A stretch of 64,000 nt of DNA from JAPOXR01 sp964291445 (GCA_964291445.2 OZ219863.1:434001-498000); one strand, 5' to 3'; numbered from the stretch's first letter, positions 49,185 to 59,277 are shown. The notes: a model not told the origin generated them from the letters alone. Program-made: numbers and translations.

Positions 49185-51584
49185 TCAACTGTCCCGGGAC
49201 CGGCTGTGGTGCGGCCGGTTCCGCCTCGTCTTCATCGATTGCGTCAGGACGACCACCCCCAGCGCAAGAAAGCCGAGGATATACGCCCATTCCTTGGCCG
49301 GGCGGTCGGGTTCCGCGATATCGAACTTGTCAATATTGTCGCCAAAGTCCAGGCCTGCCAATTCTGCCGGTCCGTTGAATTGCAGGTTGCTCACGCGAAG
49401 GCCCCGCCCCTCTTCCGGTTCGACGGAAATGCCGAGGCGCTCGCCAAGACTGTCACCATCGGCCAGGGATTCGGGCGGTATGACAAACAGCTTGTAGCGG
49501 TCTCCGTATTCTGTCCATCGCGTGACATGCAGGCGAATTGCACGATCGTCCGGCACTGTTTCGCCACTGTCGGCACGGACCTGTTCAAGCGAAAGCGGGC
49601 TGAATTCGGGGAACACGCGATTCATCAGGGCATCAGGCCGGAACAGCGAAACAACGACGATCAGCAGCAATATGCGTTCGGCAATGGTCAGCCTGGTGAG
49701 GAACCAGCCTTGGGTCACACAGGCAAAGCACAGGATGGCAATCAGCGAGACGAAAAAGATCGTGGCGCCGTGCCACAGGCTGGTTACGCCCACGAGCAAC
49801 AATTCCGGATTGAATATGAATACGACTGGAAGAATGCTGGTGCGGATGTCGTACAGAAACGACTGCACGCCCGTACGCATGGGGTTTGCCCCGGAAATCG
49901 CCGAGGCCGCAAAGGCGGCAAGGCAGACGGGAGGCGTCGAATCGGCCATCAGGCCGAAATAGAGCACGTAGAGATGTACAGCGATCAGCGGGATGACAAG
50001 ACCGGACGCATTGCCGAGCTCGACGAGAACTGTCGCCATCAACGAGGCCACGACGATGTAATTGGCCGTGGTCGGCAATCCCATGCCGAGGATCAGGCAA
50101 ACCACGGCGACAAGGGGCAGAAGAATGTAGAAATTGCCCTGGGAAATTGCCTCGATCACCGACAGCATGGCATTGTTCAGACCAGTTGACGAGACCGCAC
50201 CGACAATGATCCCGGCAGCGCCCACTGCAGCCGTGACCCCGGCCATGCTCTTGCCTCCCGACACCATGGCGTCAAATGTCGTCCTGCTGCCGGACAGCAG
50301 GCCATGCATGACAGGCCTGTTCGCCCGCCGGGCGTCAATGACCGCACTGATGTAGATGATGCCGACCAGCAGCAATATGGCGTAGAAGACCGCGCTGCCC
50401 GGACTCCAGCGTTCAACCAGCAGCAGGTAGATCAGGGCACCAAGCGGCACCAGATACTGGACACCGCCCTTCAGCGTGGCCATGACGTTGGGCAGACGGG
50501 ATTTTTCCATTCCCCTGATGCCAAGCTTTGCCGACTCCAGGTGGGAGATGTAAAACAGGGCGCAATACGAAATGAATGCCGGAATGGCGGCATGAATGAT
50601 CACGTCGTAGTAGGAAATGCCGATGAACTCGGCGATGATGAATGCCGACGCCCCCATGATCGGCGGCATCAATTGGCCGTTCGTGGATGCCGCCACCTCG
50701 ATTGCACCGGCCTTGTGTGCCGGAAACCCCATCTTTTTCATGAGCGGGATCGTGAAGGCACCGGTGGTCACCGTGTTGGCAATTGACGAGCCCGAAACCG
50801 TTCCAGTCAGTCCGGAGGCCATGATCGCCGCCTTGGCTGGCCCACCGCGATTTGCTCCGACCAACCCGAAAGACAAGTCGAGAAAGAACCGCCCCGCGCC
50901 GGCCTTGTCCATGAACGCGCCAAAGAGGACAAAAAGGAAGACGTAGCTGACCGAGACGTCGATGGGAATTCCGAACACGGCCTCGCTCGACAGCCACTGG
51001 TAGCCGATCAGCCGTTCCAGGGAGACGCCCTTGTGCGAAATGACATCGGGCATCGACTGGCCGTAAATCGAGTAGAGCAGGAAAATCGAGCAGACGATGA
51101 CCAGCGGCAGGCCGATGCTGCGTCTCGTCGCTTCTAGCAACAACACGATCCCGGCACCGCCGAGCAGCGCTTCGAGGGGAATGACAAATCCCGCAACCTG
51201 GATTTCAAGAAGAATTCCATCCCGGCTGACAATGCCGTCATAGGCGATCCATCCATAGGAACACACCGCGAAGGCAAGAACACCGCCGGCGACGGTGATC
51301 AGTCCGCGCCCTGTTCCAGCCGCCTCCCAGGCGGAAGGAAACATCAGGAAGCCGAGCAGAAGTCCAAATGCCAAGTGAAGTGCCCTTGCCGGCAGGTCAA
51401 CGAAGATTCCGAAACCGAACTCGAAGGGTAGCGGCGATGCAATCCAGAGTTGCCAGAGGGACCAGATGAACGCCACCAGCGGCACAAGGACCGCAAGCCG
51501 ACCGCCGAGGGCCCGTTGTGGTCCATCGAATTTCTCGACCAATCCGTCGACATTGGGCGAATCTGGTGCGGGCGCTGGGTTCAA
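49185..51584 (-). CDS. Fused TRAP transporter permease (TAXI type) with DUF3394-like C-terminus
   Basis: A 799-residue membrane protein joining the small and large TRAP permeases. The N-terminal third has four or more helices (DctQ-like); LVGANRGGPAKAAIMASGLTGTVSGSSIANTVTTGAFTIPLMKKMGF is the large-subunit signature, and STNGQLMPPIMGASAFIIAEF follows. After about residue 620 a soluble domain with LHVTRWTEYGDRYKLFVIPPESL and FNGPAELAGLDFGDNIDKFDI resembles the DUF3394 extension of such fusions. Start TTG at 51584 is limited by an in-frame stop just upstream; its Shine-Dalgarno is poor. Confidence 0.9.
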   Translation of the reverse strand: MNPAPAPDSPNVDGLVEKFDGPQRALGGRLAVLVPLVAFIWSLWQLWIASPLPFEFGFGIFVDLPARALHLAFGLLLGFLMFPSAWEAAGTGRGLITVAGGVLAFAVCSYGWIAYDGIVSRDGILLEIQVAGFVIPLEALLGGAGIVLLLEATRRSIGLPLVIVCSIFLLYSIYGQSMPDVISHKGVSLERLIGYQWLSSEAVFGIPIDVSVSYVFLFVLFGAFMDKAGAGRFFLDLSFGLVGANRGGPAKAAIMASGLTGTVSGSSIANTVTTGAFTIPLMKKMGFPAHKAGAIEVAASTNGQLMPPIMGASAFIIAEFIGISYYDVIIHAAIPAFISYCALFYISHLESAKLGIRGMEKSRLPNVMATLKGGVQYLVPLGALIYLLLVERWSPGSAVFYAILLLVGIIYISAVIDARRANRPVMHGLLSGSRTTFDAMVSGGKSMAGVTAAVGAAGIIVGAVSSTGLNNAMLSVIEAISQGNFYILLPLVAVVCLILGMGLPTTANYIVVASLMATVLVELGNASGLVIPLIAVHLYVLYFGLMADSTPPVCLAAFAASAISGANPMRTGVQSFLYDIRTSILPVVFIFNPELLLVGVTSLWHGATIFFVSLIAILCFACVTQGWFLTRLTIAERILLLIVVVSLFRPDALMNRVFPEFSPLSLEQVRADSGETVPDDRAIRLHVTRWTEYGDRYKLFVIPPESLADGDSLGERLGISVEPEEGRGLRVSNLQFNGPAELAGLDFGDNIDKFDIAEPDRPAKEWAYILGFLALGVVVLTQSMKTRRNRPHHSRSRDS

Positions 51585-51684
51585 GCCGTTCTACCGGACA
51601 TTCCCCCCTCCTGCATGCAGCCAAAGGGGGGAAACAGGTGTATGCGGGCGGTGCCGACGTAAACAGTCGCCACCGTACCGGGTT

Positions 51685-52680
51685 CTACATCAAACCCTTT
51701 TCCTTGAAGTACCTGACGGCACCCGGATGCATCGGTGCGGACAGGCCATTCGTGATCATTCCCTCCGGAGTCAGTATCGAGTAGGCCGGATGCAACGCCT
51801 TGAAGTCGTCGAGATTCTCGAAGACCGCACGGACAACTTCGTAGACCACGTCTTCCGGAACGCTCGCATCGGTCACGATGGTCGCGTAGCCGCCGAAGGT
51901 CGTCACGGGAGCGACCGTGGATGAATAGGCGCCCTCGGGAATGGTAACCGGGCCGTAGAACGGAAATTCAGATATCAGCCCGCTTTCGACTTCCGTGTCG
52001 AGGTTGACGATATAGGCACCGCAGCCCTCGGTCGCCACGGCAACGCCCGAATTCGGAATGCCGACCACGTATCCATACGCATCGATCTTGCCGTCACAGA
52101 GTGCCTTGGAGTGTTCCGACGACGTCATGTCGGTCACCAGGCCAAAGAAATCAACCGGCGTTCCATAGCGTTCCATGAGCAATTCGGTTGTTGCCCGCTG
52201 ACCCGAACCCGGATTGCCCATGTTGAACCTCTTGCCCTCCAAATCCGTCCAGGAATTGATGCCGGAATCCTTGGCCGCAATCAGCTGGTATGGTTCGGGA
52301 TGCACCGAAAACACGGCGCGCAGATCTGGGTTGCTCGTGACTTTTTCCGACGATCCGTTGTAGGAATGGAATTGCCAGTCGGATTGCGCCACGCCGAAGT
52401 CGAACTCGCCATCGGTAATCTGGGCAATATTGTATGTCGAACCTGCCGATGACGGTGCCGAACAGCGGATATTGTGCTTGCGTCCGGAATCGCGTCCCTC
52501 GGCGGCCTCCTTGTGTACCATCCGGCAAATCGCATTGCCCGACACGAAATAGACGCCCGTCGGACCGCCGGTCCCAATGGTGATATACGTCTTGTCAGCG
52601 GCAGACGCGCTGTGCTCGGCGCCCGGCAGGCCCGCGAGCGCGAACCCGGCAACGAGTGCCAGTTTTCCAAGGTGTTTCAT
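51685..52680 (-). CDS. TAXI family TRAP substrate-binding protein
   Basis: A 331-residue periplasmic protein. After the signal peptide (MKHLGKLALVAGFALAGLPG to SASAAD) it reads YITIGTGGPTGVYFVSGNAICRMVHKE, the TAXI hallmark, then SAGSTYNIAQITDGEFDFGVAQSDWQ and LEGKRFNMGNPGSGQRATTELLMERYG. TAXI proteins usually bind glutamate, oxoglutarate or related small acids. GGAGG lies 7 bases upstream of the ATG at 52680. First gene of the TRAP/M20 operon. Confidence 0.93.
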   Translation of the reverse strand: MKHLGKLALVAGFALAGLPGAEHSASAADKTYITIGTGGPTGVYFVSGNAICRMVHKEAAEGRDSGRKHNIRCSAPSSAGSTYNIAQITDGEFDFGVAQSDWQFHSYNGSSEKVTSNPDLRAVFSVHPEPYQLIAAKDSGINSWTDLEGKRFNMGNPGSGQRATTELLMERYGTPVDFFGLVTDMTSSEHSKALCDGKIDAYGYVVGIPNSGVAVATEGCGAYIVNLDTEVESGLISEFPFYGPVTIPEGAYSSTVAPVTTFGGYATIVTDASVPEDVVYEVVRAVFENLDDFKALHPAYSILTPEGMITNGLSAPMHPGAVRYFKEKGLM

Positions 52681-52804
52681 GATTTCCTCCCAATTGCGTG
52701 TCCAAGGGATGCCAATCAGCCAAATGTTGGCGATGGCGACCCACTTCCGACAGCCTAACGCAATTCGGTCACTCCATACAACCAACTACCCCGACCAGAT
52801 CACG

Positions 52805-53720
52805 GATCCTGGTTGAAATCGGCTCTTCGGCGACAATCCTGCGCCGGAGGATATCCCGGCTGAAGGGCAAGGTCGCCAGCCAGGAGGAGGAGATCAGGGA
52901 TCTGAAGGCCGAGCGCGAGAAGCTGCGCTCGGCGCGGGCCACCCATGCCAGGGCCTTACGGCCAACAAATCCGAGAAGCAGAAGAAGACGGACAAATCCG
53001 GCTCCGGCACGCGCGGCCAGCAGAAGGGCAAGCCCGGCCATGGCGGGACGAAGCGCCCGGCACCGGAACAGAAGACCGAGAGCTACGATCCCCCGGAATG
53101 GCAACCACGTCTCCGAGACCATGGAGATCCATGTCAAGGCGCATGCCCGCACCGTCCACCGGCCTCGCTGGCGGCGGGGCTGCGAGTGCCCCTCCTCGCC
53201 GAGGGAGGTTTCGGCACCGCCGCCGGCGCGGCTCTTTGCCAAGACCGCCTTCGGGACCAGTGTCTGGTCCCTCTATCTCTACGTGCGCTTCGCCTGCTGC
53301 CGGCCGCTCTGGCAGGTGGCACAATGGATAACGGGCCAGGGGCTGGCGGTCTCGGTCGGAACCCTGGCCGGTGCCACGGAGCGGCTGGTCCCGCTCATGG
53401 CTCCTCTCTCGCAGGCGATCCATGTTCACCTGCTGGCGGAGGACATCGTCCAGGCGGGCGAGACCGGCGGGCGGGTATCCGCCCTCGATGGTATCCGCGG
53501 CACTGCCCGGGCTTGAGCTTGGAGCGCCGCCAGCCGGGATGCGGTCTGGTTTTGCATCGATGCCCGCAGGAGTGCCAGGGCCGCGGCCAGGATGTTTGCC
53601 GATTTCGGTCCGGGAACGATACTGGTCTGCGATGCCTACTCAGCCTACAAGAAGCTGGCGCGGGAGATGGAGGATCTCCTCATACTGATCGGACACCAAC
53701 AATATTTCTCTGGTTCTCCG
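52805..53720 (+). pseudogene. Broken IS66-like transposase
   Basis: Fragments of one IS66 transposase appear in all three frames in the right order. A coiled N-terminus (RRRISRLKGKVASQEEEIRDLKAEREKL) comes first, then KSEKQKKTDKSGSGTRGQ and KGKPGHGGTKRPAPEQKTESYDPPEW, then LFAKTAFGTSVWSLYLYVRF with LWQVAQWITGQGLAVSVGTLAG, and finally FADFGPGTILVCDAYSAYKKLA. Several frameshifts and the loss of the C-terminal third show it is inactive. No clear terminal inverted repeats are visible. Confidence 0.7.
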
Positions 53721-53736
53721 GGCGACGTTTCTTTCG

Positions 53737-54048
53737 TCAGTTTTGGTTGCCCAGAAGCTCCTGAACGACAGTAGGTTTGCGCGCGATCAAAGCCAAAAGG
53801 ACCTGCGCTGGCCCGTTAGGCGTTCTGCGCCCATGTTCCCAGTTCAAAAGAGTCCCTTTTGCGACACCAATGCTGCGCGCAAATTCAGCTTGGGACAGTC
53901 CTGTCTGGGCGCGGATCGCGGAAACATTGACCTCTGGAAGTTCAATTTCGTGGACAAGCGCACCCGTCCCCTGCCCCTTTGAGAAGGCCTTGGCTTCTTC
54001 CAAGCCCTGCTTGATGCTTTCAAACGCACTCAATGTCTTCTGCTCCAC
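53737..54048 (-). CDS. higA: HigA-type antitoxin (XRE family)
   Basis: A 103-residue antitoxin. An N-terminal toxin-contact region (AFESIKQGLEEAKAFSKG) precedes the helix-turn-helix ALIRAQTG-like segment VSAIRAQTGLSQAEFARSIGVAKGTLLNWEHGRRTP (about 43-78). It overlaps the toxin gene end by 19 bases, with the toxin first, the order typical of higBA operons. Confidence 0.88.
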   Translation of the reverse strand: MEQKTLSAFESIKQGLEEAKAFSKGQGTGALVHEIELPEVNVSAIRAQTGLSQAEFARSIGVAKGTLLNWEHGRRTPNGPAQVLLALIARKPTVVQELLGNQN

Positions 54049-54362
54049 ATTCCTACGATCTCCTTGCTCAACCCGACAGCCGCCGCCTGTTCCTTCTGCG
54101 TCAGGTTCGCCCTTTCGTTCTTGGCAAACACCGTCACGAGGAATATCGGCATGTGGCGACCGCCGAACACATAAATCGTTCGGAACCCACCACTCTTGCC
54201 ACCACCCTCACGAGGGATGCGAACCTTTCGCAGTCCGCCACCAAGGGAAATTCCGCCCTCTGGATTGGCCGCGATCCAGTCAATCATGGCTCCGCGCTCG
54301 CTGCCCGACATCATCGACTTGGCCCGTCGCTGAAATTCGGGGAGTTGAACGACTGTCTGCAT
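54030..54362 (-). CDS. higB: HigB/RelE-type toxin
   Basis: A 110-residue toxin: QTVVQLPEFQRRAKSMMSGSERGAMIDWIAANPEGG, then GGLRKVRIPREGGGKSGGFRTIYVFGG and FLVTVFAKNERANLTQKEQ, all typical of HigB2/RelE-like toxins that cut mRNA on ribosomes. Two ATGs fit (54371 and 54362). The predicted -10 box ends at 54375, so the later ATG, close to the expected transcription start, is preferred and would be nearly leaderless. Confidence 0.88.
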   Translation of the reverse strand: MQTVVQLPEFQRRAKSMMSGSERGAMIDWIAANPEGGISLGGGLRKVRIPREGGGKSGGFRTIYVFGGRHMPIFLVTVFAKNERANLTQKEQAAAVGLSKEIVGMWSRRH

Positions 54363-54374
54363 TGCTGTCATCCA

Positions 54375-54401
54375 AATATACATCAATGGCGTATATGTCA
54401 A
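54375..54401 (-). promoter_or_regulatory. higBA promoter with overlapping operator dyad
   Basis: On the minus strand TTGACA (54396-54401) and TATATT (54375-54380) are separated by 15 bases. The inverted repeat ATATAC-N9-GTATAT (54376-54396) covers both boxes, as expected for an autorepressed toxin-antitoxin promoter. Confidence 0.55.
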
Positions 54402-55140
54402 TGACTCCCTGTAGCTATCGACACAACCCATAACTGTTAACCCTTACCGTCTTCTTGTCCTTCATCCCTGTCAAGCGGCGTCCAGCTTGCAGCCAAGCGG
54501 CGTCCAGCAAGCGGCGGGGTCTTCGAGACGGGTCCGCATTTAGAGCGTCAATCTGGATAAGAGCAGCACGTCAATCAGGATGACAACCTGACGCCGCGGC
54601 ATGGCGGATTTTTTCCACATCTCCCGCCGATTGCAGGCAGTTTTTTCACCGCTGCCGATTGTCGCCGATCCCCCCCCCGGACACACCCGCCATGACAAGG
54701 ACTTCCAGTGCCTCCGGCGGCCAGGGAGGTCACTGCCCCTGGGGGCCCATCTGCCCGATAGGGATCTGGCCAGAGGGCGGCCCGCCTCCGCCGTGGAGCG
54801 GGTCGATCAGCCCGGTACCCGTCCCGGGGATCCATCAGCAGGTGAGGCATCACGCAATCCGACCACCTGACAACACGCATCCGGCGCCGCCATCCTGGAC
54901 GCCGTCATCGCCACTCCTGCCCGGGGCAGTCACACGAGGGTGGGCCACAAGCGATAGTGAAGGTCTGCCTCGCGGCATGCGGCTGCGGGACTTGCCCGGA
55001 TCGGCGGTCGGTTTTTTGTCTGAAGTCCCGGCCGCGTATCTTGACTCGATGATTGTCTCTGCTAGTGCCATTGGCACAAGCAGCCGACCGGATATTCGTT
55101 CGGCGGTGCCGGGGTTCCCCGTTTCGGAAAGGAAAACGAC
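54402..55140. other. Intergenic, no gene seen
   Basis: About 740 bases between higBA and the aminotransferase gene. The motif AAGCGGCGTCCAGC occurs twice within 40 bases around 54475-54511. A nine-C run occurs near 54670. No supported gene; the promoter of the 55141 operon is presumably in its right half. Confidence 0.45.
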
Positions 55141-56469
55141 ATGGCGCTCGATCATGAACATTGGCCAAATGACCTGGACGCATTCTGGCTCCCATTCACT
55201 GCCAACCGGCAATTCAAGAGTGCGCCGAGAATGTTCGTGTCGGCCAAGGGGATGCACTACCGCACCCCGGACGGACGGGAAGTCCTGGACGGGTCGGCCG
55301 GCCTGTGGTGCTGCAATGCCGGCCATGGCCGCACCAGGATCGTCGAAGCGATACAGAAGCAGGTCGAGGAGCTTGACTACGGCCCTGGCTTCCAGGTGAG
55401 TCACCCGAAGGCCTTCCACCTGGCAAACAAGATCATCGACATTGCTCCCGACGGGCTTGACCACGTCTTCTTCACCAATTCGGGATCGGAATCGGTCGAG
55501 ACAGCGCTAAAGATCGCCATCGCCTACCACCGCGCCCGCGGCGAGGGTCAGCGGGTCCGGCTGGTGGGCCGCGAGCGTGGCTACCACGGCGTGAATTTCG
55601 GCGGCATCTCGGTGGGCGGCATCGTCAACAACCGCAAGGTGTTCGGCTCGCTGCTCAACGGTGTCGATCATCTGCGCCACACCCATCTTCCAGACAAGAA
55701 TTCCTTTACCCGCGGGCAGCCGCAGCACGGTGCCGAACTGGCCGACGACCTCGAAAGGCTGGCCGCCCTGCATGGCGGGGAGACGATTGCCGCGGTGATC
55801 GTCGAGCCGATTGCCGGGTCGACCGGCGTGCTGATTCCGCCGATCGGATACCTGGAGCGTATCCGCGAGATCTGCGACCGGCACGGGATCCTGTTGATAT
55901 TCGACGAGGTCATTACCGGCTTTGGCCGGCTCGGCGAGGCCTTTGCCGCCCAGTATTACGGGGTCCGGCCCGACCTCATCACCTGCGCCAAGGGGCTGAC
56001 CAGCGGCGTCATTCCCATGGGCGCGGTCCTTGCCTCCAGCGAGATCCACGACGCCTTCATGCATGGTCCCGATCACATGATCGAGCTGTTCCACGGCTAT
56101 ACCTATTCGGCCAACCCGGTTGCCTGCGCTGCCGCCATCGCCACCCTCGAGGTCTATCGGGAAGAAGGGCTTTTCGACCGGGCGCGGGAGCTGTCATCCT
56201 ACTGGGAGGATGCCCTGCACGGGCTCCGGGACCACCCGCACGTGATCGACATCAGGAATACCGGCATGGTCGGCGCCGTCGAGCTTGAACCGATTGCCGG
56301 CGTGCCGGCAAAGCGCGGCTTCGATGTCTTCATCGAGGCATTCGAGGCCGGTCTTCTGACCCGGGTCACCGGCGACATCGTGGCGCTGTCGCCGCCGCTG
56401 ATTGCCGAGCGGTCGCATGTCGACGAGATCATCGGCAAGCTCGGCGATGTCCTCAAATCGGCAGCGTGA
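55141..56469 (+). CDS. Class III aminotransferase, omega-amino acid:pyruvate type
   Basis: A 442-residue PLP enzyme resembling beta-alanine:pyruvate transaminase. LWCCNAGHGRTRIVEA, FFTNSGSESVETALK (phosphate contact), GYHG (ring stacking), LLIFDEVITGFGR (Asp255) and TCAKGLTSG (Schiff-base Lys284) are all present. It would convert beta-alanine or beta-aminoisobutyrate, the end products of reductive pyrimidine breakdown, to semialdehydes. GGAAAGG precedes the ATG. It opens the operon that continues with the carbamoylase and dihydropyrimidinase. Confidence 0.92.
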   Translation: MALDHEHWPNDLDAFWLPFTANRQFKSAPRMFVSAKGMHYRTPDGREVLDGSAGLWCCNAGHGRTRIVEAIQKQVEELDYGPGFQVSHPKAFHLANKIIDIAPDGLDHVFFTNSGSESVETALKIAIAYHRARGEGQRVRLVGRERGYHGVNFGGISVGGIVNNRKVFGSLLNGVDHLRHTHLPDKNSFTRGQPQHGAELADDLERLAALHGGETIAAVIVEPIAGSTGVLIPPIGYLERIREICDRHGILLIFDEVITGFGRLGEAFAAQYYGVRPDLITCAKGLTSGVIPMGAVLASSEIHDAFMHGPDHMIELFHGYTYSANPVACAAAIATLEVYREEGLFDRARELSSYWEDALHGLRDHPHVIDIRNTGMVGAVELEPIAGVPAKRGFDVFIEAFEAGLLTRVTGDIVALSPPLIAERSHVDEIIGKLGDVLKSAA

Positions 56470-56482
56470 GGAGGAGTCAGCC

Positions 56483-57733
56483 ATGTCCGGACCAGCTGCA
56501 AATCTGAAGATCGACGGCGCCCGTCTCTGGGACAGCATTGCCGAGATGGCCAGGATCGGTCCCGGCGTGGCCGGCGGCAACAACCGCCAGACCCTGACCG
56601 ACGAGGATGGCGAGGGCCGCGAGCTGTTTGCCCGATGGTGCAGGCAGGCCGGGATGGAAATCGGCGTCGACCAGATGGGGACGATGTTTGCCACCAGGCA
56701 AGGCTCCGACCCGGATGCGCTTCCGGTCTATGTCGGCTCACATCTTGATACGCAACCGACCGGCGGCAAGTATGACGGTGTGCTTGGTGTGCTCGGCGCG
56801 CTCGAGATCATCCGCACCCTCGATGATCTCGACATCACCACCGAGCGGTCGATCGTGGTGACCAACTGGACCAACGAGGAGGGAACCCGGTTTGCGCCGG
56901 CGATGCTGGCATCGGGCGTGTTTGCCGGCGTGCTCGACCAGGAATGGGCATATGAACGACAGGATGCCGACGGCCTGGCCTTCGGCGACGAGTTGGTGCG
57001 GATCGGCTGGAAGGGAGATGAGCAGACCGGGTCGAGGAAAATGCATGCATTCTTCGAGCTGCACATCGAACAGGGCCCGATCCTCGAAGCCGAGGGGGCC
57101 GATATCGGCGTGGTGACCCATGGGCAGGGCCTGGCCTGGATCCAGGTCACGATTACCGGCAAGGAGAGCCATACCGGGTCGACCCCGATGCCGATGCGGC
57201 GCAATGCCGGGTTGGGCATGGCGAGGATTCTCGAGCTGGTCGACAAGATCGCCTGGAGTCACGAGCCGGATGCGGTCGGCGCTGCCGGTCATATCGAGGT
57301 TCACCCCAACAGCCGCAATGTCATTCCGGGCACCGCGGTCTTCACCGTCGATTTTCGCTCCCCGAAACTCGATGTCATCACCGACATGGAGCAGAGATTG
57401 CGCGAGGGCGGACAGAAGATCTGCGACGAGATGGGATTGTCGGTTGTCTTCGAAAAGGTTGGCGGGTTTGATCCGGTCGAATTTCACCCGGATTGCGTCA
57501 CCGCGGTCAGGAATGCCGCCGAAAGGCTGGGCTACTCGCATCGCAACATCGTGTCCGGCGCCGGGCATGACGCCTGCTGGATCAACCGGGTGGCGCCGAC
57601 GGCCATGGTCATGTGCCCCTGCGTCGATGGGCTTTCGCATAACGAGGCCGAGGAGATTACCCGGGAATGGGCGTCTGCCGGCGCCAACGTGTTGCTGCAT
57701 GCAGTGGTCGAGACGGCCGGCATCGCCGACTGA
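56483..57733 (+). CDS. M20 amidase/carbamoylase (beta-ureidopropionase-like)
   Basis: A 416-residue zinc amidohydrolase of the hydantoinase/carbamoylase family. Metal ligands are in YVGSHLDTQPTGGKYDG (His, Asp), TNWTNEEGTRF (Glu) and FFELHIEQGPILE (His); GAGHDACWINRVAPTAMVMCP and DGLSHNEAE hold the last His residues. In context it hydrolyses N-carbamoyl-beta-alanine to beta-alanine, CO2 and ammonia. GAGGAGGAG lies 6 bases before the ATG at 56483; the frame extends upstream into the aminotransferase gene without support. Confidence 0.92.
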   Translation: MSGPAANLKIDGARLWDSIAEMARIGPGVAGGNNRQTLTDEDGEGRELFARWCRQAGMEIGVDQMGTMFATRQGSDPDALPVYVGSHLDTQPTGGKYDGVLGVLGALEIIRTLDDLDITTERSIVVTNWTNEEGTRFAPAMLASGVFAGVLDQEWAYERQDADGLAFGDELVRIGWKGDEQTGSRKMHAFFELHIEQGPILEAEGADIGVVTHGQGLAWIQVTITGKESHTGSTPMPMRRNAGLGMARILELVDKIAWSHEPDAVGAAGHIEVHPNSRNVIPGTAVFTVDFRSPKLDVITDMEQRLREGGQKICDEMGLSVVFEKVGGFDPVEFHPDCVTAVRNAAERLGYSHRNIVSGAGHDACWINRVAPTAMVMCPCVDGLSHNEAEEITREWASAGANVLLHAVVETAGIAD

Positions 57734-57792
57734 CCGGCGATGGCCCCCGTCCCGGCGGCAGGCCGGGGATTGAATGATCAGGAGGATTGGAC

Positions 57793-59253
57793 ATGTCCAG
57801 GGTAATCAAGGGCGGAACCGTCGTAACCGCTGACCGCACCTACAAGGCGGATATTCGCATTGACGGCGAGACCATCGAGGAAATCGGCGAGGATCTGAGC
57901 GGCGACAGTTATGTGGATGCCGAGGGCGCCTATGTCATTCCCGGCGGGATTGATCCGCATACCCATCTTGAAATGCCGTTCATGGGCACCACCGCCGCCG
58001 AGACCTTCGAGTCCGGCACCTGGGCGGCGGCGGCTGGCGGCACCACCATGCTGGTCGATTTCTGCCTTCCGGGCCCCGATGGCTCGATCAGGAACGCCAT
58101 CCAGGAATGGCACCGCAAGTCGCAGCCGCAGATTTGCGCCGATATCGGCTACCACATGGCCATTACCGGCTGGGACGAGAACGTGTTCAACGAAATGAAG
58201 GACGCGGTGGAGATGGGCGTCAATTCGTTCAAGCACTTCATGGCCTACAAGGGAGCGTTGATGGTCGAGGATGACGAGATGTTCGCATCCTTCAATCGCT
58301 GCCGGGAGCTTGGCGCCCTACCGATGGTCCATGCCGAGAATGGCGACATCGTCGCCGAGTTGCAGAAGAAATACCTTGCCCAGGGCATTACCGGCCCCGA
58401 GGGCCACGCCTATTCGCGGCCGCCCGAAGTCGAGGGCGAGGCGGCAAACCGGGCAATCATGATTGCCGACGCCGCCGGCGTGCCGCTCTACATCGTGCAC
58501 GTGTCCTGCGAACAGGCACATGAGGCAATCCGCCGGGCACGGCAGAAGGGGATGCGGGTCTATGGCGAGCCGCTGATCCAGTTCCTCACCCTCGATGAAA
58601 GCGAGTATTTCTCGAAGGATTGGGACCATGCGGCGCGGCGGGTCATGTCGCCGCCCTTCAGGTCGAAGCAGCACCAGGACGGGCTGTGGAACGGGCTGAC
58701 CGCCGGTTCGCTGCAGGTGGTGGCTACCGACCACGCCGCCTTCACCACCGAACAGAAGCATATGGGCCGCGACGATTTTACCATGATACCCAATGGCACT
58801 GGCGGCCTCGAGGAGCGGTTGGCAGTGCTGTGGACGGAAGGTGTCGAGAAGGGGCGGTTGACCCCGAACGAATTCGTCGCCGCCACCTCGACCAACATTG
58901 CCCGGATTCTCAACATCTATCCGAAGAAGGGAGCCCTGCAGCCGGGCGCCGATGCCGACATCGTGGTCTGGGATCCGAAGATCCACAAGACAATCACTGC
59001 CACCAGTCACAAATCGGTCCTCGACTACAACGTGTTCGAGGGCTTCGAGGTCAAGGCGCAGGCCAGATACACCATCTCGCGCGGCGAGGTGATCTGGGCG
59101 TGGGGGCAGAACTCGCAACCGCAACCTGGACGCGGCCGATTCGTGCCGCGGCCGGCCTTCCCGTCGGCACACAAGGCGCTGTCGAAGTGGAAGGAGTTGA
59201 ACTCACCACGCCGGGTCGAGCGCGATCCGATGAACATTCCGGCCGGCATCTGA
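57793..59253 (+). CDS. hydA: Dihydropyrimidinase (hydantoinase)
   Basis: A 486-residue cyclic amidohydrolase that opens dihydrouracil to N-carbamoyl-beta-alanine. The binuclear metal site is seen in GGIDPHTHLE (His56, His58), NSFKHFMAYKGALM (the Lys of AYK, carbamylated in homologues), PMVHAENGD (His), YIVHVSCEQAHEAI (His) and VVATDHAAFTTEQK (Asp). Start is ATG 57793 with AGGAGG 7 nt upstream; a TTG two codons earlier is less likely. It is 59 bases after the carbamoylase gene. Confidence 0.95.
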   Translation: MSRVIKGGTVVTADRTYKADIRIDGETIEEIGEDLSGDSYVDAEGAYVIPGGIDPHTHLEMPFMGTTAAETFESGTWAAAAGGTTMLVDFCLPGPDGSIRNAIQEWHRKSQPQICADIGYHMAITGWDENVFNEMKDAVEMGVNSFKHFMAYKGALMVEDDEMFASFNRCRELGALPMVHAENGDIVAELQKKYLAQGITGPEGHAYSRPPEVEGEAANRAIMIADAAGVPLYIVHVSCEQAHEAIRRARQKGMRVYGEPLIQFLTLDESEYFSKDWDHAARRVMSPPFRSKQHQDGLWNGLTAGSLQVVATDHAAFTTEQKHMGRDDFTMIPNGTGGLEERLAVLWTEGVEKGRLTPNEFVAATSTNIARILNIYPKKGALQPGADADIVVWDPKIHKTITATSHKSVLDYNVFEGFEVKAQARYTISRGEVIWAWGQNSQPQPGRGRFVPRPAFPSAHKALSKWKELNSPRRVERDPMNIPAGI

Positions 59254-59277
59254 GGTGCCGGGATCATTGCCGACGGG

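Noticed and set aside
54475..54511. Short repeats AAGCGGCGTCCAGC as a possible array or origin
   Set aside because: Two copies only, no further periodicity or hairpin of note.
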